From positions 1 to 64,000 of the forward strand of contig CAYMUR010000013.1 of assembly GCA_964393615.1 (NCBI GenBank): 64,000 bases of DNA, written 5' to 3'. A model generated the notes under the pieces. The model was not told where the DNA came from, searched no databases, and worked only from the letters and a program-made list of their open reading frames with translations. Shown in pieces: positions 18,466 to 28,900 of the stretch; the first letter of the stretch is position 1; each line of letters starts with the position of its first letter. This DNA is from CAYMUR01 sp964393615. GTDB taxonomy: Bacteria; Planctomycetota; Planctomycetia; Pirellulales; Pirellulaceae. Position numbers and translations under genes: made by a program.

Positions 18466-19329
18466 CTAAATACTGACGGCCCACTGAATCAAGTCTCGGG
18501 TATAATCAGGTTGTACTGGATCAAATTCAAAAGTATGGGTTGCCTGTTCATAGTCATAGTGGACCAATGGTCCGCGCACCGCAGCTTGAATGAATGTTTT
18601 CACACGTGACGTGTCAATCATACGGTCTTGCCCCGCTAGCATGAGCAATGTAGGACATCTCAATTCAGGTGCAGAGGCAATCACCTCACGGGTTAATAAT
18701 TGATCCGCCCATGCAAATCGTACCGTAACCCGCCGCAACACCATCGGATCACACCGAATATAACGCTGCCAATATGGTGATGACGTAAACAAGGCGGGGT
18801 CTGCCAGCGGAATCGTCAAGCGAAGCCTGTGAAGCGGTGTTCGCGAAACCATCCCTAGCAACAAACTCTGCCACTTGTTGGCACCTCGTAATGCAAATAT
18901 GCCAGGAGAAACCAATCCCAAGCCATCCAGCAGATCCGGGTAACGGCTGGCAACCTCCAAAGCCAACTTCCCTCCCCAACTCATACCAATCAGTAGACAC
19001 GGTATGTTACGGGGCAAACTTTCCATGTAGTGTACAATATCGCTGGTCCATGTACGAAAATCATTGACGTCTCCTCGGCCCCGCGGATTGAGACCCGAAC
19101 CACGCCGGTCCAAAAAATGAACTTCAAAACCAGCTTTCAACAATGCAGTACAGGTTGGACCATACCAGCCACCGTGGCTGACAATTCCGTGTAAAAAGAC
19201 AACCCGACCAATCGGATTGGAGGTACGCCAAACTCGTGAGGCAAACAAGTAACCGTCTACTGCAGCATGATGCACAATACAGGGAGATTGAGGCTCCCCG
19301 TTATACAAACGTGATTGATAATGAACCAT
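18466..19329 (-). CDS. Alpha/beta hydrolase (monoacylglycerol-lipase/Hydrolase_4-like)
   Basis: The protein has 287 residues from ATG 19329 (or 290 from GTG 19338). VVFLHGIVSHGGWYG gives the HG oxyanion motif, GMSWGG is the nucleophile elbow (S117), PTLLMLAGQDRMID carries the probable acid, and ATHTFEF the catalytic His. There is no signal peptide, so it acts in the cytoplasm, as a lipase, esterase or acyl-thioesterase. It starts about 20 nt after the enolase-superfamily gene, so it is the last gene of the minus-strand run that begins with the PKS and could process a lipid product. The substrate cannot be read from sequence. Confidence 0.82.
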   Translation of the reverse strand: MVHYQSRLYNGEPQSPCIVHHAAVDGYLFASRVWRTSNPIGRVVFLHGIVSHGGWYGPTCTALLKAGFEVHFLDRRGSGLNPRGRGDVNDFRTWTSDIVHYMESLPRNIPCLLIGMSWGGKLALEVASRYPDLLDGLGLVSPGIFALRGANKWQSLLLGMVSRTPLHRLRLTIPLADPALFTSSPYWQRYIRCDPMVLRRVTVRFAWADQLLTREVIASAPELRCPTLLMLAGQDRMIDTSRVKTFIQAAVRGPLVHYDYEQATHTFEFDPVQPDYTRDLIQWAVSI

Positions 19330-19350
19330 GACAGTCACTGTAATAAGAAG

Positions 19351-20571
19351 TCATTGAATTTCGTACGTCCGACAGCGGTTGGCCATTTTCTCAAGCCTCT
19401 GGGGAACAACCGTTACTCCCAGTCCGCCCCGTTCAATGGCTGGCGCACGCCCACCATATGTAAACGTCATATCTTCGGTCGTCAAGGATTCACGAAGAAT
19501 GTGGCGGTCATAGGAACCTTCCAGGTAAGCGATGTTGCCGACCGACGTCGCAAAATGTCTACCGGCGGCTGAAAGGATAGCCGACTCACCAGGATGACAT
19601 CCTAATTGATATCCCAGACCGGCACGGTCTGCCCGTGCTGCCAGCCGTAGACAAGCAAGAAACCCGCCACATTTTGAAAGACGCAAATTAAAGAAGTCAC
19701 AAGTTTTGGTGCGGATGGCAGAGTCAGCATCGTGTTCACTCGTTAATGATTCGTCCAGCATGATTCGAACGGGCAATGCTTTTCGGAGTTCAGACAACGC
19801 CAAGACTTCGGCATGCGGTACCGGTTGTTCGATCGAACTAGGCTCAAAGCGCAGGAGTGGTTCAACACGCGCTCGAACGTCGCTAGACCGCCAACCTTCG
19901 TTAACGTCGAGTCGCAAATCGATTCGGCTACCCAGCCAAAAGCGTAATCGTTCCATTCGCTGAATGTCGTCCACACCTGGCATTCCGATCTTGACCTTGC
20001 ACTGTGAGAACCCATACAGCCTGATCTTGGCGGCCGATAATCTTTCTCGAACAGGAGTGTCCGCAGTAATGATCCCCGAGTACTGTACTTCAACACGCGT
20101 CTTTCGAATCAGGGAAGCTTCTCTATAATGCTGCGTTACCATACTAACCGGTTCTTCAAACAACTTGCCGAACGCATCAAGTACACTCAGTTCCACCGCA
20201 CAACGCAACGCGTTACCATAGCACCCTCGCTTATCGTTTTCCGGCCGGGGAAGCTGTAACCCCTGGCACAACCTAATCACATCGTCCCAGTTATCACAGT
20301 CCGCCTGTAATTGCTCATCAATCGCAGCGTCAGCAAGCTGCTGAAGCGATCCGGGAACAGTTTCTCCCGTGACATATTCGCGTGGTACACCCTCTCCCCA
20401 GCCACGTGTTCCATCAACAAGGGTACACATCACCAAGATATTTTCACTGCTGGAGCGACAATACGACGCGTGGCGAATTTTTCGCTGCAGTGGCATCAAC
20501 AAGCGATAAATCGTTAGCTCACGGATTCGCACGACGTTGAAATGGGCATTACACCCAAGCCCGAGTTTCAC
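19351..20571 (-). CDS. Enolase-superfamily enzyme, muconate-lactonizing-enzyme subgroup
   Basis: The 406-residue protein has a full MLE-subgroup catalytic set: KxK (K192/K194 in CKVKIG), metal ligands D222 (LDVNEGW), E248 (IEQPVP) and D273 (LDESL), and the opposing K300 (RLSKCGG). The N-terminal capping domain starts at RELTIYRLLMPLQ. Members include dipeptide epimerases, N-succinylamino-acid racemases, o-succinylbenzoate synthases and cycloisomerases; substrate is not predictable here. GTG at 20571 is chosen because it lies 4 nt after the SDR stop and keeps the capping domain; the open frame continues upstream only over the SDR gene. It is translationally linked to the SDR within the PKS-downstream run. 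Confidence 0.85.
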   Translation of the reverse strand: MKLGLGCNAHFNVVRIRELTIYRLLMPLQRKIRHASYCRSSSENILVMCTLVDGTRGWGEGVPREYVTGETVPGSLQQLADAAIDEQLQADCDNWDDVIRLCQGLQLPRPENDKRGCYGNALRCAVELSVLDAFGKLFEEPVSMVTQHYREASLIRKTRVEVQYSGIITADTPVRERLSAAKIRLYGFSQCKVKIGMPGVDDIQRMERLRFWLGSRIDLRLDVNEGWRSSDVRARVEPLLRFEPSSIEQPVPHAEVLALSELRKALPVRIMLDESLTSEHDADSAIRTKTCDFFNLRLSKCGGFLACLRLAARADRAGLGYQLGCHPGESAILSAAGRHFATSVGNIAYLEGSYDRHILRESLTTEDMTFTYGGRAPAIERGGLGVTVVPQRLEKMANRCRTYEIQ

Positions 20572-20575
20572 ATGG

Positions 20576-21595
20576 TCAAGCAGCCTCACGCTGCATCGGC
20601 TGATTCGAAATTGTCGGTACAGTGAAAGTCTCTCGGATACCATCCTGAAAATCAAAACGAGGCTGGTAACCAAGCAACCGCTTTGCTTTGGCGATGGAAA
20701 AATCCAGATTAAGGGTCAAAAACTTCATACGAGCCTGTGTCAACAACGGCGATTCACTTGCACCGGCCAAACGTGCCGTCGCCTCCATGGACTTGGCAAG
20801 GACACGCGCCAGCCATTCAGGAATAGTACCGGGGCAAGGTTTCCCTATGTAGTCCGCAATGGTGCCAATAAACTCCACACGTGTCACAAGACGATCGTCA
20901 CGCACATTGAATCTCTCACCAATAGCAATATCCTTTTCCATACTCAACAAAACGGCATCGACGAGGTTACCGACATAGGTGTTATTTAACAGGCAGTGAC
21001 CATCTCCAATCATTTTCATCTTACCCGTAGATATACATTCCAGGAGACGTGGCACAACATGTCGGTCACCAGGACCATAGATAAAACCGGGGCGCACTAT
21101 GACGGCTGCTAATCCCTGCCGATCCATGTGCTGCTGCAATAACCATTCTGCTTCTACTTTAGTCTGTGTATATCCATCCAGACCCTCGATTTCGATGGCA
21201 ACCGTTTCATCGGTCCCAAAATGGTGACGCGCTTGATAGACTCCCAACGAACTGATCTGGATCCAACGCCGAATTCGTCCCGCGCGTTCAGCGGCCGTCA
21301 ACAGATGCTCTAATGCAAAAACATTAATGGCCCGATATTTTTCCGCCGGTCCCCAATCCCCTACATGTGCCGCCGCATGGACAACATAGTCAACACCCAA
21401 CAACGGTGTTTGCAATGTCTCGGGACGAGTCAAATCACCTTCGACACGCCGTACTGCCAACCCCTCTAGCGACCGTGTGTCTGACGAGGGGCGCACCATA
21501 ACACGAACTTGATATCCTATCTCAAGCAACCGGCGGACCATGTAATTGCCAACCATTCCCGTCGCACCAGTGACCAATACGACGGATTGGGGCAT
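20576..21595 (-). CDS. Extended SDR, NAD-dependent epimerase/3-beta-HSD-like
   Basis: The 339-residue cytoplasmic oxidoreductase has the NAD(P) motif TGATGMVG (G10, G13, G16), HAAAHVGDWG, an SSLGVYQ strand and the catalytic pair in YTQTKVEAEWL. VRPGFIYGPGDR and NNTYVGNLVDA are typical of the 3-beta-hydroxysteroid dehydrogenase/dihydroflavonol reductase branch of extended SDRs. It probably reduces or oxidises a hydroxyl on a lipid or sugar. ATG 21595 has AGGAAA about 6 nt upstream, so the longer frame to 21655 is not used. It lies 95 nt after the ketopantoate-reductase-like gene and 4 nt before the enolase-superfamily gene. Confidence 0.88.
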   Translation of the reverse strand: MPQSVVLVTGATGMVGNYMVRRLLEIGYQVRVMVRPSSDTRSLEGLAVRRVEGDLTRPETLQTPLLGVDYVVHAAAHVGDWGPAEKYRAINVFALEHLLTAAERAGRIRRWIQISSLGVYQARHHFGTDETVAIEIEGLDGYTQTKVEAEWLLQQHMDRQGLAAVIVRPGFIYGPGDRHVVPRLLECISTGKMKMIGDGHCLLNNTYVGNLVDAVLLSMEKDIAIGERFNVRDDRLVTRVEFIGTIADYIGKPCPGTIPEWLARVLAKSMEATARLAGASESPLLTQARMKFLTLNLDFSIAKAKRLLGYQPRFDFQDGIRETFTVPTISNQPMQREAA

Positions 21596-21690
21596 TTGCT
21601 TTCCTGACTGGTGAAATACGATCGTGACAGTCGCTAGCAAGGCAGGTGCTCTCACCAGCGTATATCTTTGCCAGGTCCACTCACGATCAT

Positions 21691-22758
21691 TTAGCCGGCA
21701 ATGCGTAAGCGAGGTTGTTGAGCAAAGGATTGAAATCGCCGTAAAACAGAGTGTTCAGATCGACTCTTGGCACCTCTGTGCGATTCCAGTTCATGGACGG
21801 AGGCTTGCACCAGCTGGTTATACGGTACGTCAAATCCTATGGAACTCGCCAATCGTACCAAGTGACCGTTGACCTCGTCCACCTCGGTCTTTTTTCCCCG
21901 CTGTAAATCCTGAGCCAGCGAAAAACTGATCCGCTTGCTACCATAGAATCTTTCGGAAAAAACTCTCACAATGCGTCCTAAAACCGGTTTATTTAACATG
22001 CGAAAAGCTTGTCGAACGTTACAAGTATCCGTACTCCCAGGAATGCGTGATAAGCGAATGCGAGCTCGTCGCAAGGTCTCGAGGGACTCTTCGAGCAGTG
22101 GACTTCCAATATAGTCGTGCCACAGCATGTGCCCGATGGTATCTTCCACAAAATTTGTTTCCGACAAACAAAAACTGACCCCTAACGCATTGACCACAAG
22201 CTGGTTGTAACGCACTCCCAAGACATTCGGATGTTCTATCACTTTCATACCTGTCAGACGCAGCAGCTTTCTGGCCTGACAACTGGCTAGATGGTTGACC
22301 CCATCGCGAGAAGGTCCGACGACGGTAAAACCGTTGCGTTGCAAGCCAACCGTACCTGGCTGGACAACAGCCATGCGACTAAGAGTCACTCCCATCACCA
22401 ATTGCTCACGGGGGACAAACTGTTCAAAAATGTGATCATTCACCCCATTTTGAATCGAAATCACAAGCGCATCATCCAGGTAGGGCTTTGCCGCTGCCAG
22501 CGCCTGGTCGGTATCCTGTGCCTTGGTTGTTACGAAGACTACATCTGAACCCGCAATCGTATCTACCGACAGTGCAGCACGCAAACGAACGTCATGCATC
22601 CCCCACGGTCCGAGCAAACAAACGCCTTGCCTTTGGGTGACAACTTCGGCATGTTCACCACGGCCAACGAGCAACACGTCTAGTGATGGTTCATTATATT
22701 TAATCAAACCACCGATCATCGACCCAACGGCTCCAGCCCCTAACACCGTAACTTTCAT
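21691..22758 (-). CDS. Ketopantoate reductase-like (ApbA/PanE) dehydrogenase
   Basis: The 355-residue NADPH-dependent reductase has the Rossmann motif GAGAVG (residues 7-12), KAQDTDQALAAAKPYL and ISIQNGVNDHIFEQFVP, typical of the family. The C-terminal helical domain includes KKTEVDEVNGHLVRLASSIG with the conserved Lys/Asn/Glu region. The family reduces 2-oxo acids to 2-hydroxy acids. In pantothenate synthesis the product feeds CoA and the phosphopantetheine arm, which would suit an adjacent PKS, but paralogues acting on other 2-oxo acids are common. It starts 172 nt after the PKS stop. Confidence 0.85.
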   Translation of the reverse strand: MKVTVLGAGAVGSMIGGLIKYNEPSLDVLLVGRGEHAEVVTQRQGVCLLGPWGMHDVRLRAALSVDTIAGSDVVFVTTKAQDTDQALAAAKPYLDDALVISIQNGVNDHIFEQFVPREQLVMGVTLSRMAVVQPGTVGLQRNGFTVVGPSRDGVNHLASCQARKLLRLTGMKVIEHPNVLGVRYNQLVVNALGVSFCLSETNFVEDTIGHMLWHDYIGSPLLEESLETLRRARIRLSRIPGSTDTCNVRQAFRMLNKPVLGRIVRVFSERFYGSKRISFSLAQDLQRGKKTEVDEVNGHLVRLASSIGFDVPYNQLVQASVHELESHRGAKSRSEHSVLRRFQSFAQQPRLRIAG

Positions 22759-22815
22759 ATCACGACTCGTTTCATGTTTACATTCTCTAGTTTGTCAATC
22801 GTTAAACTGGCCTTA

Positions 22816-22845
22816 ACTTCCCCAAGCAAAACTTCCCCAAGCAAA
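22816..22845. repeat. Exact 15-bp tandem duplication
   Basis: ACTTCCCCAAGCAAA occurs twice head to tail (22816-22830 and 22831-22845) with no mismatch, in the spacer between the PKS and the ketopantoate-reductase-like gene. Confidence 0.75.
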
Positions 22846-22930
22846 GTAGTGCCGTGACACCTGGAAAAATTGTCCAGGCCAACCCGAAAAATACCCCTGG
22901 GATCCTCAGTTCACGCCTGGGAAAACAGAA

Positions 22931-25900
22931 TTACGACCCCAGGCATTCACCGATAAGTTGGGCAAGTCGGGAAGCATTATCCCCGGTCATCATGGTGAAG
23001 TGATCGCCCGGCACTTGATAGAATTTGAAGGGCACGGTGATAAATTGGTCCCACCCTAAATCATGGGCAATATGTTGCCCAGAAGCTTCCATCAACACCG
23101 ACAATTCGGTCGGGCGAAAGATATGCACCTCCTGTGCTAGCTGCGGCGGCTGATAATTCATGATCGCCTGTGAATGTGCCCGGCAGACTTCAATTAAACG
23201 TCGAATATGGTCCGTCGAAACATCAGGCGGTACAACTTGATGTTTGATGGCTTCGTCCAATACGGTCTGAATTCTTTCGTCTGGATGTTGGGACCGTAGT
23301 TTTTCGTAAGATACCTTCATTTCGGTACCAGCAAAATAATTGGAAAAGTTTATCACATCGTAAAGAAATCGTGCATGATCTTCCAAGTCAACATCGTTGA
23401 AAATAGCAGGAGTAGGCGAATCAATAAAAACCAACTCACCAATTTCCTCGCCTTGTTCACGCAATTGGCGCACCATTTCATAAGCAAATATGCCACCCGT
23501 GGACCAACCCACCAAAAAATACGGCCCTTTGCTTTGAACGGTACGGATAGCTGCCAGATAGTCGGCCGCCATCTCTTCGACAGAATCATGCGGTGCCAAT
23601 TGATGCTCGATGCCGCGGGCCCTTAAAACGTAAACAGGTAGATCGTCACCAAGCTGCCGGGCTACATCAAGATAACAACGCACGTCACCGCCCGCTGGAT
23701 GGATACAAAAAAGTGGCGGTCGCGACCCGTTAGGTCGCAGCGGTAGTAACGGTGACCAGGCATCCATTTCAGAAGTCTTCGAGCCTTGTTGCTGGCTGGA
23801 TGAATCGACATCCTCAACAAGCAACTCAGTGGCCACTTCTGCCAATCGATTAATGCTGGGACCTTCCAGAAAGCGTGCCATCGGTAAGTTTAATAACAGC
23901 TGGGATTCGATTTTGTTCTTGAGCTCCATTGCCATCAACGAATCCAGGCCCAACGTGTTAAGTGGCTGGTCCCGGTCCAGCTGTTCCACGTCCACACTCA
24001 TAATGTTTGCCAGTTCATCGGCAAAATAAACCGTTAGCTTTTCTTTCCTCCCGTCGATGTCGTCAGCTAAAAGCTCCGCACGCAACCGGTGGTTCACAGT
24101 GACCAAATCAGATGCCACAGAGTCGTCGTCGATGTCAGCCATGACTTGGTGTAGAAATGACGGACGCTGGCCACGTAACAAACCCAGCATATCGGACCAA
24201 TGGGCATCCATGACGGTGAAATTCACTACGTCGTCAGACAATGCAGAACCAAACACCTCCAACGCCTGTCCCGAGGCCAAAAGATCCATTCCCCGCGCTT
24301 TGATCTGCTCGCTCCGTCCGCCATCAATCGCCATTCCCGATTCCGACCAGGGCCCCCAGTTAATCGAAGTAGCCGGACGGCCCAATGACTGCCGATAAGC
24401 AGCAAAACTGTCAAGGAAAGCGTTCCCTGCCGCATAATTCCCCTGTCCCGGCGATCCCAGCAAGGCGGCCACAGAAGAAAACATGACAAAAAAATCAAGC
24501 GGCTCATCGATGGTAGCTCGATGTAAATTCCAAGCTCCATCCATTTTGACGTCCAACGCAGCGCGGAATTGCTCCCACTGCATGTCAAATAAAACGCCGT
24601 CCTGTAAGACGCCCGCCGCATGAATCACTCCACGTAAAGGTGGACACTGCTTCGGCCTCTGGGACAACGCCAGCGACAGCGAATCAAAATCAGTCACGTC
24701 CGCGGAAATCACGGTTACTTCGGTACCCGTGTTAACAATGGCTTCAAGTTGTTGCGCATGACTCTCCTGCGCACCGTGACGGGACATCAAGAGAAGGTGC
24801 CCTGCGCCCTGTTCCGCCAACCACTCAGCAACTTTTAATCCTAAAGCTCCCAGGCCACCGGTGATCAAATACGTGCCAGCCGCTGAAACGGTGTCAGGTT
24901 GTTCCGTCACCTCCTCGACTTCGGCTATTTCGCGGTCATCAATAGAAACAACCACTTTACCGATATTTTTGCGTTGAGCCATGTAGCGAAATGCGCCAAC
25001 CGTATCGTCGACGGAAAATTGTGTGTGCGCTAACGGCTGATAGTCACCCAAGGCAAAATATTGCATCATTTCTAAAAACATCTGGCAGATGTAGTCAGGT
25101 CGCTGTCGTAACATGCGATCCAGGTCGATGGCAAAGTAGGATAAATTATCTTGAAACGGTAACAAACCAATCATGCGGTTCTGATAAATATCCGTCTTGC
25201 CAATTTCCAAAAATCGACCATAAGCTCGCAGCGATGCGAGACTCTTGGTAATCGCGTCTCCGGGTAACGAATTCAAGACAACGTCGACACCTTGTCTCCC
25301 GGTGATTTGCATGATCTCATCAGCGAAATCAAGTGTACGTGAATTCATCACATGCTCGACACCGAGTGACCTCAAATAATCACGCTTTTCGTCACTGCCA
25401 GCTGTGGCAAAAATTTCCGCGCCAACCTGCTGTGCAATCTGAACTGCGGCCAGTCCCACACCCCCAGCACCCGCGTGAATCAAAACCCGCTCGCCGGGAG
25501 CCAACTGCGCCAAACGCAACAACGCATAATAGGCCGTCAAAAACGTGATCGGAATGGTGCTCGCCTGCGCATGATCGATATCGCCCGGTTTATGCACCAA
25601 AGCAAACTCGGCACTAATGGCATGAGAAGCAAAACTGTACGGAGCTACTCCCATGACTTCGTCGCCCACTTGGAATCGTTCAACCCCCGGCCCCACCGCA
25701 GTCACAACCCCCGAACATTCAATGCCAAGCGGCACCACATCGTCTTGTAATCCTGGGTAAAGTCCCATCGCTTTCAACACATCACTAAAATTCAATCCCG
25801 CTGCATGGACTTCGAGTTCCACCTGACCTTTTTCCGGCTGGTGCCGAGACGTTGACTCAAACCACAAAAGGTCAAAGCTACCGGAATCACCCAAACGTAA

Positions 25901-28900
25901 CCGGAATGGCGATTTGGCCGGAACGTTGGAAGATCTAACCCCGGATTTGAGAGCTAAAACATCGGGTGCTGATTCCAACCGGGCAACAAAACGCTGCTCA
26001 CCTCGCAATGCCACCTGATCTTCTTGCACTGCACCCTGACCACTTAACATTTCTTGCGCAACTTGTTTTGCCATTCGGGATAGATCGGCTCGGGGATCCA
26101 GGTCGATGAGTCGACAACGTTGCTGATTGTGCTCCACCGACGCTACTCGGCCCAATCCCCATAACGGCGCCTGAAACGCTGAAACAACATCGACACCATC
26201 CACCGACTGAGCACCACACGTGACAACCGATAACCCGGGCACGTCCTGCCATCCGAAACGAGCCAGAGATTGGAACAATGGCAACACACTTCCTGGGCCT
26301 AAATCACGTGCCCTGTCCAAAACGGCGGCTCCCCCATGCCCCTCCACCAGAATATCGAGGCCCCAACAATAGACCACCCCCGCACAATCCTTCGATTTTT
26401 CGCTGTCGGGTGTGAATACTTCGTCCAGCAAACGCTGGATATCCTCGACGTGTCCTGGACGGATTCTGTATCCGCCCAGGTCACCATTCTGGGCGTCCAA
26501 TCGGTGGAATTCCGAGTCAGCAGAGATCATCACCACTTGGCAACCGCGCTGTTCCAGTTCGTCAGCAAACAACCGCCCAAAACCCTGCTCATCGTTGAAA
26601 ATCAACCAGATACCATTGTCTTGCTGCTGACTGGACTCGGACGGTGCCAGGGACTGTGGAAACCATTTCACCTGGTACAGCCAATCACGCGTTTGACTTC
26701 GACTCTCGTGCAGTGAACGTCCCAAACGCTGGACACACACACCTTGTAGTTCTACGATGACCTGCCCTTCTTCGTCCAACAACATCACGTTTCCGGTCAC
26801 CGTTTCCGGGCTGGGATGATCCGCGTCAGACGTTCGAACAACGTAGGTCAGCATGGTTTCGGCTAATGGACGCATCACTCGCACTCGGCGAACACTCACC
26901 GGCATGTACGTGTACGGACTATGCGAACCGTCAGGTTCCAAGGGCACCACGCCAGCCATGGACTGAAAAAGCCCGTCCAATAGGGCGGGATGCAGGCAAT
27001 ATTGCTGAAGTTGTTCCTGTACTGTGTCCGAGAGCAACACCTCTGCCAGGGCTTCCTGCTGCGTCCGCTGTAACTTGTTCAGGACCTGAAACGAGGGGCC
27101 GTATGCCAAGCCCCGCTGATTCATTTGTGTATAAAACTCTTCCCGTGAACTGCTCGATACAACGCAAGAACGGACTGCAGACAAATCAACCGACGGAACG
27201 TCGGCTTCAAGTCCCTCACCCGTTGTCTGGGCCGGAACCATTGCGCCCACTGCATGTAATGCCCAAGTCGCCTCGTCTTCACATTCTGTCGCATCCGCCA
27301 GCGTGCTGAAAACTTCAAAGGTACGCCGACCTGCTGATTCCGGCGCCAAAACGAGTTGTACCAGTCGACTCGTTCCTTCCGTAAGAAACATCGCCTTTTG
27401 AATCGAAAGGTCTTCCAGCACGGGCCTATCGTTCCCATACATTTGGTCGGCCGCCGCCAACACCTGATCGATATAAGCCGCAGCCGGGGCAACAGGAGAA
27501 CCTTGTACCTGATGATCCACCAAATATTTTGGTGATTGGTTACTCCATTGATGTTGGTAGATTGTCTTGTCGAGGGGAGAGGTGACATGGTACCCGAGAA
27601 GTGGGTGAAGAACGTCGGAACGTTGACCGATCATCGCGGTCTGACGTTTTTCACCACCAGGATACCAATACCGTGAACGGTCAAACGGGTAATTCGGCAA
27701 TCTCAACCGTCGTCGTTGCCAAGGCTTGTCAAATTCGGGCCACGCCACGTTGACTCCCAAAACATAGAGGCTGGCCAAGCTATTCAACATAACCTGCCAG
27801 GCATCTTGCCCACGGCGCAAAGACGGCAGCCAGGAAACGTCGAGATTCGGACAACAGCGTTTTCCCATGCCTAACAAACTCGCCGTCGGTCCGACTTCAA
27901 GAACGGCATCCAAATCCTGTTCGGCGAGCTGCTGCATACCATCTGCAAAACGGACTGTTTGGCGCACGTGATCGCGCCAATATCTTGCATTCGGCGGTTC
28001 ACTATCCAAGATTTGTCCGGTCAAATTAGAAGCAATCGGTATGCGAGGCCGTTCCATGGGAACCACTCGTGCCAACTGTTCAAACTCGTCAAGCATCGGG
28101 TCCATCAGCGACGAGTGAAAAGCATGAGAAACCATCAACCGTTGGGACTCGATTCCGCTTGCGGCAAACTGTTGCAACAACTCCTCAACAACACCCGTTT
28201 CTCCTGAAATTACGGTGTTCATCGGCCCGTTCGCGGCAGCAATGTCGACCACGTCTCGATATTCCACCAACGCGTCCGTAACCACATCGGCTCCCGCAAA
28301 TACGACCGCCATGTTCCCAATCTGGGGTAACTGTTGCATCAACCTTGCACGGTGAGCAATTAGTTTCAAACCATCTTCGGGACTAAACACGCCGGCAACA
28401 CAACAAGCCACGTATTCGCCCACACTATGCCCCATGACGATTGCAGGCTCGATACCCCAAGATCGCCACAACTGGGCCAGCGCGTATTCGATCGCGAACA
28501 AAGCGGGTTGCGTGTAGACCGTTTGATCTAGCAACGATTCATGCTCCGACTCTGGATACAACACCGACAGAAGCGACTTGCTGACCGCATCAGAAAATGT
28601 GTGATCCAGCCGTTCGATCGTTTCACGAAAATGGGAGTGAGTTTCAAACAAATCACGACCCATGCCGATGTATTGAGATCCCTGCCCGGTAAACACCATG
28701 GCAATCCTGGGACGCGTAGCAATCTGAACTTTTCCGCGTTGCACACCCGCGACCGCCTTATCGCTGGCAACATTTCTGAGGCGGCTGGAAAGTTGTTCGC
28801 GATCAGCCGCAGTAATCACTAGCCGGTGATTAAAATGCGTCCGCCCCGTATTCGCCGTGTGACAAACATCGGCTGCTGTAACATCTTCGTTGGCTGCGAG

